The notes: a model not told the origin generated them from the sequence alone. 29,225 nt of DNA from Actinomycetales bacterium UBA1383 (GCA_002305415.1 DBQX01000007.1:1-29225); one strand, 5' to 3'; shown: positions 7,909 through 16,438, counted from the first letter of the stretch. Numbers and translations: made by a program.

Positions 7909-9126
7909 ATGGCCCCCGCCACCAGCCGACCTTCGGCGGCACGGCAGTCGTCGTTGCGCGAGACCAATCTCGCCGTCCTCACCCGCACGCTGTTCGCGTC
8001 AGGAGGCGGACTGTCCCGGGCCGACCTGGCGGTCCGGACGGGGCTGACGCGTGCCACCGTGTCACGCCTCTGCCAGGAACTGATAGAGGCAGGGATCGTC
8101 GACGAGCACGAGCAGGACGTCGCCACCGGCCCCGGGCGGCCGGCGACGCCGCTCCACCCCGCCCGCCGCACCCTGGCCGGACTCGGGTTCGAGGTGAACA
8201 TCGACTACATGGCCGGCCGTTCGCTCGACCTCGCCGGCACGGTCCTGGGAGAGTTCAAGGTCCCCGGTTCCTTCGCCGACTCCGACCCAGCAGCGGTACT
8301 CCCCCAACTCGGCGAGCTCGCCGCCGACCTGGTCGAGACCACCCGCGCCACGGGGGCGCGCATCGTTGGTACCCACCTCGCCCTTCCCGGCCTCGTCGAC
8401 GCCACTGCGACGACGTTGCTCTTCGCGCCCAACCTCGGCTGGCGCTCGGTGAGGCCCATGGGCCTCCTCGGGAATCGCTTCCGTGCCCTCGGCGCCGAGG
8501 TCCGGGTGGCCAACGATGCCAAGCTGCAGGCCCTGGCAGCAGCGACACAGGGCCCGGGGGGCGAGGCGAAGCCCTCCACATTCCTCTACGTCTCCGGTGA
8601 CATCGGCATCGGCTCGGCGATCATCGTCGACGGGGAGATCTCCGGGGGCCAGCACGGCTGGGCGGGCGAGTTGGGGCATGTCTCGATCGAGCCCTTCGGC
8701 CCCCTGTGCCACTGCGGTTCCCGTGGGTGCCTGGAACGCTACGCCGGGAAGACGGCCGTGCTGGAGGTCGCCCAGCTCCCGCCCACCACTCCGTCCGCCG
8801 ACGTGCTGCGGCGCCTGGAGATCGGAGAGGAGCGTGTGCACCGCGCGGTGGCGCGTGCCGGCTGGGCCCTCGGCATCGCGATCGCGGACGCGCTCAACCT
8901 CCTCGACCTCTCGGACGTGGTGCTCGGCACCGGGCTTGCCCCCCTCGTCCCGTGGCTGGAGCCGTCGCTGCGGCGCGAGTTGGCCACCCGGGTGCTCGCC
9001 GCGCAATTCGTGGACATCTCGGTGGTCGGCGCCCCGGAGGATCCCTGCCCCGCCTCCACCGGTGGAGCGCTCCGCGCGCTCCAGTCGGTCATCTCCCGGC
9101 CCGCCGCCTGGATCCCCGGCGACTGA
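7909..9126 (+). CDS. xylR: ROK-family xylose repressor XylR
   Basis: A regulator of 405 residues: an N-terminal winged helix-turn-helix (about 20-75, with LSRADLAVRTGLTRATVSRLCQELIEAG) fused to a ROK sugar-kinase-like domain. The ROK part shows SGDIGIGSAIIVDGEISGG, GELGHVSIEPFGPLCHCGSRGCLERYAG with the zinc-binding H and C residues, and the closing DVVLGTGLAPLV. Family members of this layout repress xylose or other sugar genes and release DNA on binding the sugar. It is divergent from xylA and lies directly upstream of the sugar transporter operon, and the same operator flanks both. The ATG at 7909 was preferred to an in-frame GTG at 7885 because of the -10 box between them. Confidence 0.93.
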   Translation: MAPATSRPSAARQSSLRETNLAVLTRTLFASGGGLSRADLAVRTGLTRATVSRLCQELIEAGIVDEHEQDVATGPGRPATPLHPARRTLAGLGFEVNIDYMAGRSLDLAGTVLGEFKVPGSFADSDPAAVLPQLGELAADLVETTRATGARIVGTHLALPGLVDATATTLLFAPNLGWRSVRPMGLLGNRFRALGAEVRVANDAKLQALAAATQGPGGEAKPSTFLYVSGDIGIGSAIIVDGEISGGQHGWAGELGHVSIEPFGPLCHCGSRGCLERYAGKTAVLEVAQLPPTTPSADVLRRLEIGEERVHRAVARAGWALGIAIADALNLLDLSDVVLGTGLAPLVPWLEPSLRRELATRVLAAQFVDISVVGAPEDPCPASTGGALRALQSVISRPAAWIPGD

Positions 9127-9146
9127 TCGAGACCGAAACGAGATCT

Positions 9147-9162
9147 GACCCACTTGCGGGTC
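9147..9162 (+). terminator. Weak hairpin after xylR
   Basis: GACCC at 9147-9151 pairs with GGGTC at 9158-9162, followed by TTGCCT. The stem is short and the T-run poor, so termination here is doubtful. Confidence 0.2.
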
Positions 9163-9182
9163 TTGCCTCCATGCGTTAGTTT
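9154..9182 (+). promoter_or_regulatory. chvE promoter TTGCGG-N17-TAGTTT
   Basis: TTGCGG at 9154-9159 and TAGTTT at 9177-9182 are 17 bases apart. The -10 box lies inside the second XylR operator, the same arrangement as at xylA. Confidence 0.5.
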
Positions 9183-9197
9183 TCTCGTGAAACAAAC
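9175..9197. promoter_or_regulatory. XylR operator, copy 2 (upstream of chvE)
   Basis: GTTAGTTT (9175-9182), seven bases, AAACAAAC (9190-9197). On the minus strand this reads GTTTGTTT-N7-AAACTAAC, matching copy 1 except inside the spacer and at one arm base. It has the same orientation relative to its target gene as copy 1 has to xylA. Confidence 0.75.
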
Positions 9198-9254
9198 CGG
9201 GGAGCGACAAGGACGGCTCCCGGCGCGTTCCGACATCGAACCAAAGGAGACAGG

Positions 9255-10409
9255 ATGTCCATTCGATTCACGAGGGCCGCGGCGGTCCTCGCAGGCACCG
9301 CCCTGATGCTGGCCGGCACCGCGGCGTGCTCCTCCGAACGAGACAGCGGCGGGTCCGCCACCACCGGCGGGGCGGAGACCACCGCGGCAGGCGGCGAGGC
9401 CGGGGACACCCTCGTCGGCATCGCCATGCCGACGCGTTCGCTGGAGCGCTGGAACAACGACGGCGCGAACCTCGAGGCCCTCCTGCAGGAACAGGGCTTC
9501 GAGACCTCGCTGCAGTACGCCGACAACAAGGTGGACCAGCAGATCACCCAGCTCCAGAACATGATCAACCAGGGTGCCGACATCCTCGTCATCGCATCGA
9601 TCGACGGCACGGCACTCGGCCCGGTGCTCGAGACCGCTGCGGCACAGGGCATCACGGTCATCGCCTACGACCGCCTCATCAACGGCACCGAGAACGTGGA
9701 CTACTACGCCACGTTCGACAACTACGAGGTTGGCCAGCTGCAGGGGCAGTACATCATCGACACCCTGGGCCTCGAGGACGGCCAGACCGGCCCCTTCAAC
9801 CTCGAGCCCTTCGCCGGGTCCCCGGATGACAACAACGCGAAGTTCTTCTTCTCCGGCGCGTGGGACAAGCTGCTTCCCTACGTGGAGTCCGGAGTGCTGA
9901 CCGTGCCCTCCGGGAAGGCGCCCGCCTCGAACGACGAGTGGACCACCATCGGCATCCAGAGCTGGGAGTCGGCGCGCGCCCAGTCCGAGATGGACAACCG
10001 CCTGAACTCGTTCTACGCCGACAAGAAGGTCGACGTCGTCCTGTCGCCGAACGACTCCCTCGCCCTCGGTATCGCGCAGTCGCTCGACGCCGCCGGCTAC
10101 ACGCCTGGTGAGGACTGGCCGATCCTGACCGGTCAGGACGCGGACCTCGCCAACGTGAAGAACATGATCGCCGGCATGCAGTCCATGACCGTCTGGAAGG
10201 ACACCCGCACCCTCGGTGAGCAGGTCGCCGTCATGATCGGCCAGATCGTCGCCGGCGAGGAGGTCGAGGTCAACGACACCGAGACCTACGACAACGGCGT
10301 CAAGGTCGTCCCCTCCTACCTCCTCCCGCCGCAGGTCGTGACCCCCGACACGATCGAGGCTGATCTTGTCGAGTCCGGCTTCTACGACGCGGCCGAGCTG
10401 GGCCTGTAG
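9255..10409 (+). CDS. chvE: ChvE-type monosaccharide-binding lipoprotein, probably xylose
   Basis: The extracellular substrate-binding part of a sugar ABC importer, 384 residues. A signal peptide leads to a lipobox-like LAGTAAC with C25 as the likely lipidated cysteine, followed by a Ser/Gly/Thr-rich linker. The periplasmic-binding fold begins at LVGIAMPTRSLERW; ADILVIASIDGTALG, VIAYDRLI, YYATFDNYEVG, GSPDDNNAKFF, TGQDADLANVKNMIAG and VKVVPSYLL follow the ChvE/multiple-monosaccharide family more closely than E. coli XylF. It heads a chvE-ATPase-permease operon and has an AAAGGAG site before ATG 9255. Regulation by XylR is inferred from the operator at 9175-9197, which also makes xylose the likely ligand; family members take several sugars. 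Confidence 0.92.
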   Translation: MSIRFTRAAAVLAGTALMLAGTAACSSERDSGGSATTGGAETTAAGGEAGDTLVGIAMPTRSLERWNNDGANLEALLQEQGFETSLQYADNKVDQQITQLQNMINQGADILVIASIDGTALGPVLETAAAQGITVIAYDRLINGTENVDYYATFDNYEVGQLQGQYIIDTLGLEDGQTGPFNLEPFAGSPDDNNAKFFFSGAWDKLLPYVESGVLTVPSGKAPASNDEWTTIGIQSWESARAQSEMDNRLNSFYADKKVDVVLSPNDSLALGIAQSLDAAGYTPGEDWPILTGQDADLANVKNMIAGMQSMTVWKDTRTLGEQVAVMIGQIVAGEEVEVNDTETYDNGVKVVPSYLLPPQVVTPDTIEADLVESGFYDAAELGL

Positions 10410-10418
10410 AGAACCACT

Positions 10419-10446
10419 GCGAGGGGCCGGTCACCCGGCCCCTCGC
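10419..10446 (+). terminator. 12-bp hairpin between chvE and the ATPase gene
   Basis: GCGAGGGGCCGG at 10419-10430 pairs perfectly with CCGGCCCCTCGC at 10435-10446 around a TCAC loop. There is no T-run. In sugar-importer operons such stems typically protect or attenuate the message so that more binding protein than ATPase is made; that role is inferred here. Confidence 0.65.
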
Positions 10447-10472
10447 ACCGCGAGCGAACGCAAAGGACCATC

Positions 10473-12026
10473 ATGTCCCCACGCACACCCATCCTCCAGA
10501 TGGTCGACATCACGAAGGAGTTCCCGGGCGTCAAGGCCCTCTCCCAGGTGAACCTGACGGTCTACCCGGGCGAGATCCACGCCATCTGCGGTGAGAACGG
10601 AGCCGGGAAGTCAACACTCATGAAGGTCCTCTCCGGCGTCTACCCGGCGGGGACCTACGACGGTGAGATCCACTTCAACGGCGAGCTCTGCCAGTTCCGG
10701 GGCATCCGGGACTCGGAGCACAAGGGCATCGCCATCATCCACCAGGAGCTCGCGCTCTCCCCCTACCTCTCCATCGCGGAGAACATCTTCCTCGGCAACG
10801 AACAGGCCACACGCGGAGTCATCGACTGGAACCGCACCAACGCCGAGGCCGCCAGGCTCCTCCGCATGGTCGGCCTCGACTCGGAGCCGACCACCCGCAT
10901 CGTCGACATCGGCGTCGGCCGCCAGCAGCTCGTCGAGATCGCCAAGGCGCTGTCGAAGGAGGTCAAGCTCCTCATCCTCGACGAGCCCACCGCTGCGCTC
11001 AACGACGAGGACTCGGCCAACCTGCTCTCCCTCATGCGCAAGCTGCGTGATGAGGAGGGCATGACGATGATCATGATCTCGCACAAGCTGAACGAGATCG
11101 CCGCCGTCTCGGACGCGGTGACAGTGATCCGGGACGGCCAGACGATCAAGACGCTCGAGATGAAGGGCGAGAAGCCTGTCACCGAAGACGAGATCATCGC
11201 CCTGATGGTGGGACGGTCGCTCGAGAACCGCTTCCCCGACCACACCCCGACCATCGGGGCCGAGATCCTCCGCATCGAGAACTGGACGGTTCACCACCCG
11301 CTGCAGATGGAGAGGAGGGTCGTCGACGACGCCTCCCTGTCCGTCCGGGCCGGCGAGATCGTCGGACTCGCAGGCCTGATGGGAGCGGGCCGCACCGAAC
11401 TGGCGATGAGCGTGTTCGGCCGCACCTACGGGGCGAACATCTCGGGCACGGTCCACATGCACGGCAAGCCCACCGACACCTCGACGGTCGGCAAGGCCAT
11501 CGCAGCCGGGATCGCCTATGCCACCGAGGACCGCAAGCGCTACGGCCTGAACCTGATCCAGCCGATCAAGACCAACATCGTGGCGGCCGCCCTCTCGAAG
11601 CTCTCCCGGAGGGGAGTGGTGGACCGCAATGAGGAGATCCGCGTCTCGGAGGGATACCGCAGGGAGATGCGGATCAAGTCACCCTCGATCGACGTGCTCG
11701 CCGGTCAGCTCTCGGGCGGCAACCAGCAGAAGGTCGTGCTCTCCAAGTGGATCTTCACGGATCCGGACGTGCTGATCCTCGACGAACCCACCCGGGGCAT
11801 CGACGTCGGCGCCAAGTACGAGATCTACCAGATCATCAACGCCCTCGCGGACTCGGGCAAGGGCGTACTCGTCATCTCCTCCGAGTTGCCCGAACTCCTG
11901 GGCATCTGCGACCGCATCTACACCATGAGCCAGGGCCGTATCACCGGGTACCTCGACCGCGCCGACGCGGATCAGGAGAAGCTCATGGTCCTCATGACCA
12001 AAGAAAGGGAGCGAGCGGCGTCATGA
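10473..12026 (+). CDS. mmsA: Sugar ABC transporter ATPase with two nucleotide-binding domains
   Basis: The energising subunit of the importer, 517 residues with two tandem ABC domains as in RbsA, XylG, AraG and GguA. Domain 1 has Walker A CGENGAGKST (about 39-48), VGRQQLVEIAKAL in place of a classical signature, and Walker B LLILDEPTAAL. Domain 2 has the typical degenerate P-loop GLMGAGRTEL, a normal signature LSGGNQQKVVLSKW and VLILDEPTRGIDVG. It follows the binding-protein gene after a 63-base gap with a hairpin. Its stop overlaps the permease start as ATGA. The homologue in the ChvE system is also called GguA. Confidence 0.94.
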   Translation: MSPRTPILQMVDITKEFPGVKALSQVNLTVYPGEIHAICGENGAGKSTLMKVLSGVYPAGTYDGEIHFNGELCQFRGIRDSEHKGIAIIHQELALSPYLSIAENIFLGNEQATRGVIDWNRTNAEAARLLRMVGLDSEPTTRIVDIGVGRQQLVEIAKALSKEVKLLILDEPTAALNDEDSANLLSLMRKLRDEEGMTMIMISHKLNEIAAVSDAVTVIRDGQTIKTLEMKGEKPVTEDEIIALMVGRSLENRFPDHTPTIGAEILRIENWTVHHPLQMERRVVDDASLSVRAGEIVGLAGLMGAGRTELAMSVFGRTYGANISGTVHMHGKPTDTSTVGKAIAAGIAYATEDRKRYGLNLIQPIKTNIVAAALSKLSRRGVVDRNEEIRVSEGYRREMRIKSPSIDVLAGQLSGGNQQKVVLSKWIFTDPDVLILDEPTRGIDVGAKYEIYQIINALADSGKGVLVISSELPELLGICDRIYTMSQGRITGYLDRADADQEKLMVLMTKERERAAS

Positions 12027-13192
12027 ACACCGTTGCCCAATACCTGTCCAAGCACGCTCGCGAGTACGGCATCTGGATCGCCCTGGTCCTGATCGTCCTC
12101 CTCTTCCAGGTCCTCACCGACGGCTTGCTCCTCAAACCCAACAACGTCGCGTCGCTCATCCAGCAGAACGCCTACGTCATGATCCTCGCGATCGGGATGG
12201 TCATGGTGATCGTCGCCGGCCACATCGACCTCTCGGTCGGCTCAATCGTCGCGTTCGTTGGCGGGATCACCGCCATCATGATGGATAGCTGGGGCCTCCC
12301 CTGGTACCTCGCCGTCCTCGGTGCGCTGGTCGCCGGCGCCGTGATCGGTTCCTGGCAGGGCTTCTGGGTGGCCTACGTGGGGATCCCGGCTTTCATCGTG
12401 ACGCTCGCTGGCATGCTCATCTTCCGCGGCCTCGCGATCGTCATCGTGGGGACGACCGTCGCCGGACTGCCGCGCCCATTCGTCAACATCTCGAACGGCT
12501 CGCTCCCCAACGCCTTCGGGTTCGTGGGGAACCTCGACGTGGTCACCCTGGTCATCGGCGCCGTAGGCGTGGCCGGGCTGGTCTGGTCCCAGCTGCGGAC
12601 CCGGAGTGCGGCGATCAAGCACGGGGTCACCGTCGACAGTGCGGGGATCTTCTGGGGCAAGATCGCCCTGATCGCCGCCTTCGCCCTGTACCTGACGTTC
12701 CTGCTGGCCAACTCGGCCGGCGGCACGCCGATCGTCCTGGTCATCGTCGGTGTGCTGATCCTCGTCTACACCTTCGTGCTCGGCCGGACGGTCTTCGGTC
12801 GGCACATCTACGCGATCGGCGGGAACCTCAACTCGGCGATCCTCTCCGGTGTCGACACCCGCAAGACCAACTTCATGATCTTCGTGAACATGGGAGTCCT
12901 CGCTGGGGTCGCCGCAGTCGTGACGACGTCCCGCGCCGGGGCCGCCGTCGCAGCCGCAGGCGTGAACTACGAGCTCGACGCCATCGCCGCCTGCTTCATC
13001 GGCGGCACGGCGGTCACCGGCGGAATCGGCAAGATCTCGGGTGCCATGATCGGTGCGCTCATCATGGGTGTCCTCAACATGGGCCTGTCCATCATGGCCG
13101 TCGACGCCGCGTGGCAGCAGTCGATCAAGGGCCTCGTGCTCCTGCTGGCGGTGGCGCTGGACCTCATCGCGAAGCGGCGCAGCGGCCGCTGA
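12023..13192 (+). CDS. mmsB: Sugar ABC transporter permease
   Basis: The membrane channel of the importer, 389 residues, with about ten hydrophobic helices. It belongs to the RbsC/XylH/GguB family; the conserved IALGMVMVIVAGHIDLSVGS-like signature appears as ILAIGMVMVIVAGHIDLS (near 55-72), and GIPAFIVTLAGMLIFRG and FIGGTAVTGGIGKISG are further marks. The extra length over RbsC, a segment between helices around residues 190-245, is usual for the GguB/XylH type. It overlaps the ATPase gene by four bases and is followed by a strong terminator. Confidence 0.93.
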   Translation: MNTVAQYLSKHAREYGIWIALVLIVLLFQVLTDGLLLKPNNVASLIQQNAYVMILAIGMVMVIVAGHIDLSVGSIVAFVGGITAIMMDSWGLPWYLAVLGALVAGAVIGSWQGFWVAYVGIPAFIVTLAGMLIFRGLAIVIVGTTVAGLPRPFVNISNGSLPNAFGFVGNLDVVTLVIGAVGVAGLVWSQLRTRSAAIKHGVTVDSAGIFWGKIALIAAFALYLTFLLANSAGGTPIVLVIVGVLILVYTFVLGRTVFGRHIYAIGGNLNSAILSGVDTRKTNFMIFVNMGVLAGVAAVVTTSRAGAAVAAAGVNYELDAIAACFIGGTAVTGGIGKISGAMIGALIMGVLNMGLSIMAVDAAWQQSIKGLVLLLAVALDLIAKRRSGR

Positions 13193-13200
13193 CCGGGAGG

Positions 13201-13230
13201 AGGGGCGGGCCGGGCGATCGGCCCGCCCCT
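13201..13230 (+). terminator. Terminator of the chvE transporter operon
   Basis: Bases 13201-13212 (AGGGGCGGGCCG) pair exactly with 13219-13230 around the loop GGCGAT, eight bases after the permease stop and followed by TT. It is a strong GC-rich stem of the actinobacterial type with little T-run. Confidence 0.75.
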
Positions 13231-13275
13231 TCCGCGCGCCCGACTCCCGCAGGCGATCGTGTCGGAGGCCCTGAC

Positions 13276-13281
13276 TACCGT
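13276..13281 (+). promoter_or_regulatory. -10 element TACCGT of radA, leaderless start
   Basis: TACCGT is followed by seven bases and the ATG at 13289, with no ribosome-binding site between them. The arrangement matches those at 1354, 24525 and 26096. Confidence 0.45.
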
Positions 13282-13288
13282 GGACCAC

Positions 13289-14677
13289 ATGTCACGGACC
13301 CGCAACCAGTACACCTGCGGCGAGTGCGGCTGGACCACCGCGCGATGGGTCGGCCGCTGCGGCGAGTGCCACGCCTGGGGGACGGTCACCGAGGCGGCCC
13401 CCCCACGGGACCGCCCGCCCGCCGTCGTTCCGGCGACGCCGGCCCGCCCGATCCGGGAGGTGCCCGCCCACGTCTCGCGCTGCCGTCCGACGGGCGTGGC
13501 CGAGCTGGACCGGGTGCTGGGCGGCGGCGTCGTGCCCGGTTCGGTGATCCTCCTCGCAGGGGAGCCCGGCGTCGGGAAGTCGACGCTCGCGCTCGAGGTG
13601 GCGGCCCGGGCCGCCCGGCACGGAGCCACGGTCCTGTACCTCTCGGGCGAGGAGTCGGCCGCCCAGGTGCGCCTGCGCGCTGCGCGCATCGGCGCGCTGG
13701 AGGAGACGTTGCTGCTGGCCGCGGAGTCGGACCTCGCGCGCACCATCGGGCACATCGAGCACGTCGAGCCCGCGCTGGCGGTCATCGACTCGGTGCAGAC
13801 CCTCGCGACGGACCAGGCGGAGGGGAGCGCGGGTGGGGTCTCGCAGGTGCGCGCCGTCGCCGCGGCCCTCGTGGCCGTCGCGAAGGCGCGCCACATCCCG
13901 GTCCTGCTGGTGGGCCACGTCACAAAGGACGGCTCGATCGCCGGCCCGCGGACGCTCGAGCACCTCGTGGACGTGGTGTGCCAGTTCGAGGGGGAACGCC
14001 ACGGGCGGCTGCGGACCCTCCGCGCGGTGAAGAACCGCTACGGCGCGACCGACGAGGTGGGCTGCTTCGAGCTGACCGAGCATGGCGTCGTGGAGCTGCC
14101 GGACCCCTCCGGGTTGTTCCTCGAGGGTGCGGGCCACGCCATCCCGGGCACCTGCGTCGGCATCAGCCTCGACGGGCGCCGGCCGATGCCCACCCAGGTG
14201 CAGGCACTGGTCGCGGCCACGGCGCTCGGCACGCCCCGCCGCACCACCGCGGGGCTGGACCCGTCGCGGATCGCGATGGTCCTCGCCGTGCTCCAGGCGC
14301 GCGCCGGGGTCGCGCTGGCCACCCGGGACGTGTACGTCTCGACCGTGGGCGGCGCCCGCGCACTCGAGCCGGCCATGGACCTGGCGATCGCGCTGGCGGT
14401 CCGCGCCGCCGCCGTCGACGAGGTCGTGGACCCGCACACGGTCGCCATCGGAGAGGTGGGACTCACCGGCCAGCTCCGCCCCACCGCCGGCATCGACCGC
14501 CGGCTCGCCGAGGCTGCCCGTCTCGGGTTCCGGCGCGCGATCGTCCCGGCGCACGGACTCGAAGACATCCGGATTCCCCCCGGGCTGCGCGTTGTCCCGG
14601 TGGACACGGTGCTGGCGGCCATCACCGCAGGCCACACGCCGGACGCCATCGCGGCGCGCCCGCTGCGCGCCCTATGA
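13289..14677 (+). CDS. radA: DNA repair protein RadA
   Basis: A RecA-related ATPase that helps process branched recombination intermediates, 462 residues. It starts with the four-cysteine zinc finger (C10, C13, C24, C27 in CGECGWTTARWVGRCGEC). The ATPase core has Walker A GEPGVGKST at 91-99, Walker B ALAVIDSVQT, and the RadA motif KNRYG in VKNRYGATDEVG. The C-terminal third is the Lon-protease-like domain (STVGGARALEPAMDLAIALAV, GEVGLTGQLRP). The ATG at 13289 is preferred over an in-frame GTG at 13259 because the zinc finger then begins at the usual distance and a -10 box lies just upstream. disA follows 33 bases later, a conserved pairing. Confidence 0.96.
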   Translation: MSRTRNQYTCGECGWTTARWVGRCGECHAWGTVTEAAPPRDRPPAVVPATPARPIREVPAHVSRCRPTGVAELDRVLGGGVVPGSVILLAGEPGVGKSTLALEVAARAARHGATVLYLSGEESAAQVRLRAARIGALEETLLLAAESDLARTIGHIEHVEPALAVIDSVQTLATDQAEGSAGGVSQVRAVAAALVAVAKARHIPVLLVGHVTKDGSIAGPRTLEHLVDVVCQFEGERHGRLRTLRAVKNRYGATDEVGCFELTEHGVVELPDPSGLFLEGAGHAIPGTCVGISLDGRRPMPTQVQALVAATALGTPRRTTAGLDPSRIAMVLAVLQARAGVALATRDVYVSTVGGARALEPAMDLAIALAVRAAAVDEVVDPHTVAIGEVGLTGQLRPTAGIDRRLAEAARLGFRRAIVPAHGLEDIRIPPGLRVVPVDTVLAAITAGHTPDAIAARPLRAL

Positions 14678-14678
14678 T
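14673..14678 (+). promoter_or_regulatory. -10 element TATGAT before disA
   Basis: TATGAT overlaps the radA stop codon and lies 32 bases before the disA start, which has its own GGGGAA ribosome-binding site. It would allow disA to be transcribed apart from radA. Confidence 0.4.
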
Positions 14679-14710
14679 TCGAGTGACTGCTCACGGGGAA
14701 CGGGGAAGCG

Positions 14711-15769
14711 ATGGGCGTGACCGACCTGCGCTCCACCCTCGCCGCCCTCGCTCCCGGCACCCAGCTGCGTGACGGCCTCGAACGGGTCCTGCGGGGCCGC
14801 ACCGGTGCCATCGTGGTGCTCGGCCACGACGAGGTGGTCGAGGGCATGTGCTCGGGCGGGTTCGCCCTCGACGTCGAGTTCACGCCCGCGCGCCTGCGGG
14901 AACTCGCCAAGATGGACGGCGCCGTCATCATCGACTACTTCGGCACCGGCCGGATCCGGCACGCGAACGCCCAGCTGCTCCCGGACCCGGCCATCGACTC
15001 CACCGAGACCGGGATGCGGCACCGCACCGCGCAGCGCGTGGCGATCCAGACCGGCTACCCCGTCGTCTCCGTGTCCCAGTCGATGCACACGATCGCGCTC
15101 TACCTCGGCCGCCGGCGCCACGTCCTGGAGGACTCGGACCTGCTGCTGTCGAAGGCGAACCAGGCGCTCGCCACGCTCGAGCGCTACCAGTCGCGGTTCG
15201 ACGAGGTGCTCGCCACCCTGACGGCGCTGGAGATCGAGGACCTCGTGACCGTCCGGGACGTCGTCGCGGTCGTCCAGCGGATGGAGATGGTGGTCCGGAT
15301 CTGGCAGGAGCTGGACGCCTACGTCGTCGAGCTCGGCACGGACGGCCGCCTGCTGCTGCTCCAGGTGGAGGAGCTCGTCTCCGGCGTCCTGCGGGACCGG
15401 GAACTGATCTTCGCGGACTACACCAGCGCGGACCTCGACGACCTCGTCCACCGCCTGTCCGCCCTCGACCCCGCCCAGCTCGCCAATCCCACCGACGTCG
15501 CACGCGCCCTGCGGATCCCGTTGCTCGGCCAGGGCCTGGAGACGCCGCTCGAGGCCCGGGGCCACCGGATGCTCTCGCGTATCCCGCGCCTGCCACGCGC
15601 GGTCGCCGCCGCGATCATCGAGCACGCCGGCTCGCTGCAGCGGCTGCTCTCCGCCACCACCGAGGAGCTGCAGCAGGTGGAGGGTGTGGGGCCGCTGCGG
15701 GCGCGGGCCGTCCGCGAGGGCCTCTCGCGCCTCGCGGAGTCCTCGATCCTCGAGCAGCGCTTCGTCTGA
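14711..15769 (+). CDS. disA: DNA integrity scanning diadenylate cyclase
   Basis: Makes cyclic di-AMP from two ATP and scans DNA for branched structures. At 352 residues it has the normal DisA length. The N-terminal DAC domain shows the catalytic DGA motif at 69-71 (KMDGAVIIDYFGTG) and RHR at 103-105 (GMRHRTAQ). A helical linker follows (about 150-285), and the C-terminal helix-hairpin-helix part has LQQVEGVGPLRARAVREGLSRL (about 320-342). RadA is reported to interact with DisA in other Gram-positive bacteria, which suits the gene order. The stop at 15767-15769 abuts the stop of the convergent neighbour with no base between. Confidence 0.96.
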   Translation: MGVTDLRSTLAALAPGTQLRDGLERVLRGRTGAIVVLGHDEVVEGMCSGGFALDVEFTPARLRELAKMDGAVIIDYFGTGRIRHANAQLLPDPAIDSTETGMRHRTAQRVAIQTGYPVVSVSQSMHTIALYLGRRRHVLEDSDLLLSKANQALATLERYQSRFDEVLATLTALEIEDLVTVRDVVAVVQRMEMVVRIWQELDAYVVELGTDGRLLLLQVEELVSGVLRDRELIFADYTSADLDDLVHRLSALDPAQLANPTDVARALRIPLLGQGLETPLEARGHRMLSRIPRLPRAVAAAIIEHAGSLQRLLSATTEELQQVEGVGPLRARAVREGLSRLAESSILEQRFV

Positions 15770-16390
15770 TCAGTTGAGCACGAAGACGGTGCTGGCCTCC
15801 GCCACCTCCGAGCCGGCGTAGGCCAGGCCCACCTGGTAGGTGCCCGGGAGCACCGGCGAATCGACCGCGCCGCACCCGGGGACGCTGCGCTGGCCGTTCC
15901 ACACCACGGCGCGCTGCGTGGCATCTCCGGGCCCGAGCAGCAGCCGGACCTCCTCGCCACCGGAGCAGTCGGCGTTCGACCAGATCCGGTCCTCACCGGA
16001 GACCACCGTCAGCACCAGTGACGGCCCGGCGTCGACGAGGCAGGAGACCGCCGACCCGTTGACCACGTCGAGGGTGAACGTCACGCGGCTCCCAGCGGCA
16101 CCGCCGTCCAGTGCGAGGGCCCACTCGAGGGCGGCCGGGTCGCACGCCACGGGTTGCGCGGTGGACGGCCCGGTGGGCGTGGCGCTGGCCTCCGCCGCCC
16201 GGGCGGAGCTGACCGTCTCACGGACGTACCCGACCAGCCACATCACCCCCCACACCGCGCCGCCGAGCAGGGCGAACACCACCAGGAGCGCGACGGCGCG
16301 GCGCCGCCACAGCACCGCCCGCCCCGGCCGGCGGGCGGAAGGCGCGGCCGGTGGGCGGCCCGTGCGTGGCGCCGGAACCTTCTGTGACAT
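15770..16390 (-). CDS. Membrane-anchored exported protein of unknown function
   Basis: A 206-residue protein that I do not recognise with certainty. A basic, proline-rich cytoplasmic tail (about 1-30) is followed by one membrane helix (AVALLVVFALLGGAVWGVMWLVGY, about 31-54) and an Ala/Ser/Thr/Pro-rich linker; the rest (about 85-206) is a predicted extracellular beta-rich domain with paired cysteines (VACDP, SCLVDAG, NADCSGG, GCGAVD). The cysteine-containing beta-sandwich and the phrase VTFTLDVVNGS recall DUF4232-like domains, a guess only. The start at ATG 16390 has a GGAGGAGG site upstream and a TACCGT box before that on the minus strand. It is convergent with disA and divergent from mutY. 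Confidence 0.8.
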   Translation of the reverse strand: MSQKVPAPRTGRPPAAPSARRPGRAVLWRRRAVALLVVFALLGGAVWGVMWLVGYVRETVSSARAAEASATPTGPSTAQPVACDPAALEWALALDGGAAGSRVTFTLDVVNGSAVSCLVDAGPSLVLTVVSGEDRIWSNADCSGGEEVRLLLGPGDATQRAVVWNGQRSVPGCGAVDSPVLPGTYQVGLAYAGSEVAEASTVFVLN

Positions 16391-16417
16391 GGTCCTCCTC
16401 CGCTCCAACGGTACGGT

Positions 16418-16438
16418 CCCGGGGCAGCGCACCCCGGG
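16418..16438. repeat. 7-bp inverted repeat in the mutY divergent gap
   Basis: CCCGGGG (16418-16424) and CCCCGGG (16432-16438) flank a seven-base loop between two divergent genes. It could be an operator or chance in this GC-rich DNA. Confidence 0.3.

Noticed and set aside
9255..10409. Naming the sugar-binding protein XylF
   Set aside because: Key stretches match ChvE/multiple-monosaccharide binding proteins better than E. coli XylF; xylose is inferred only from context.
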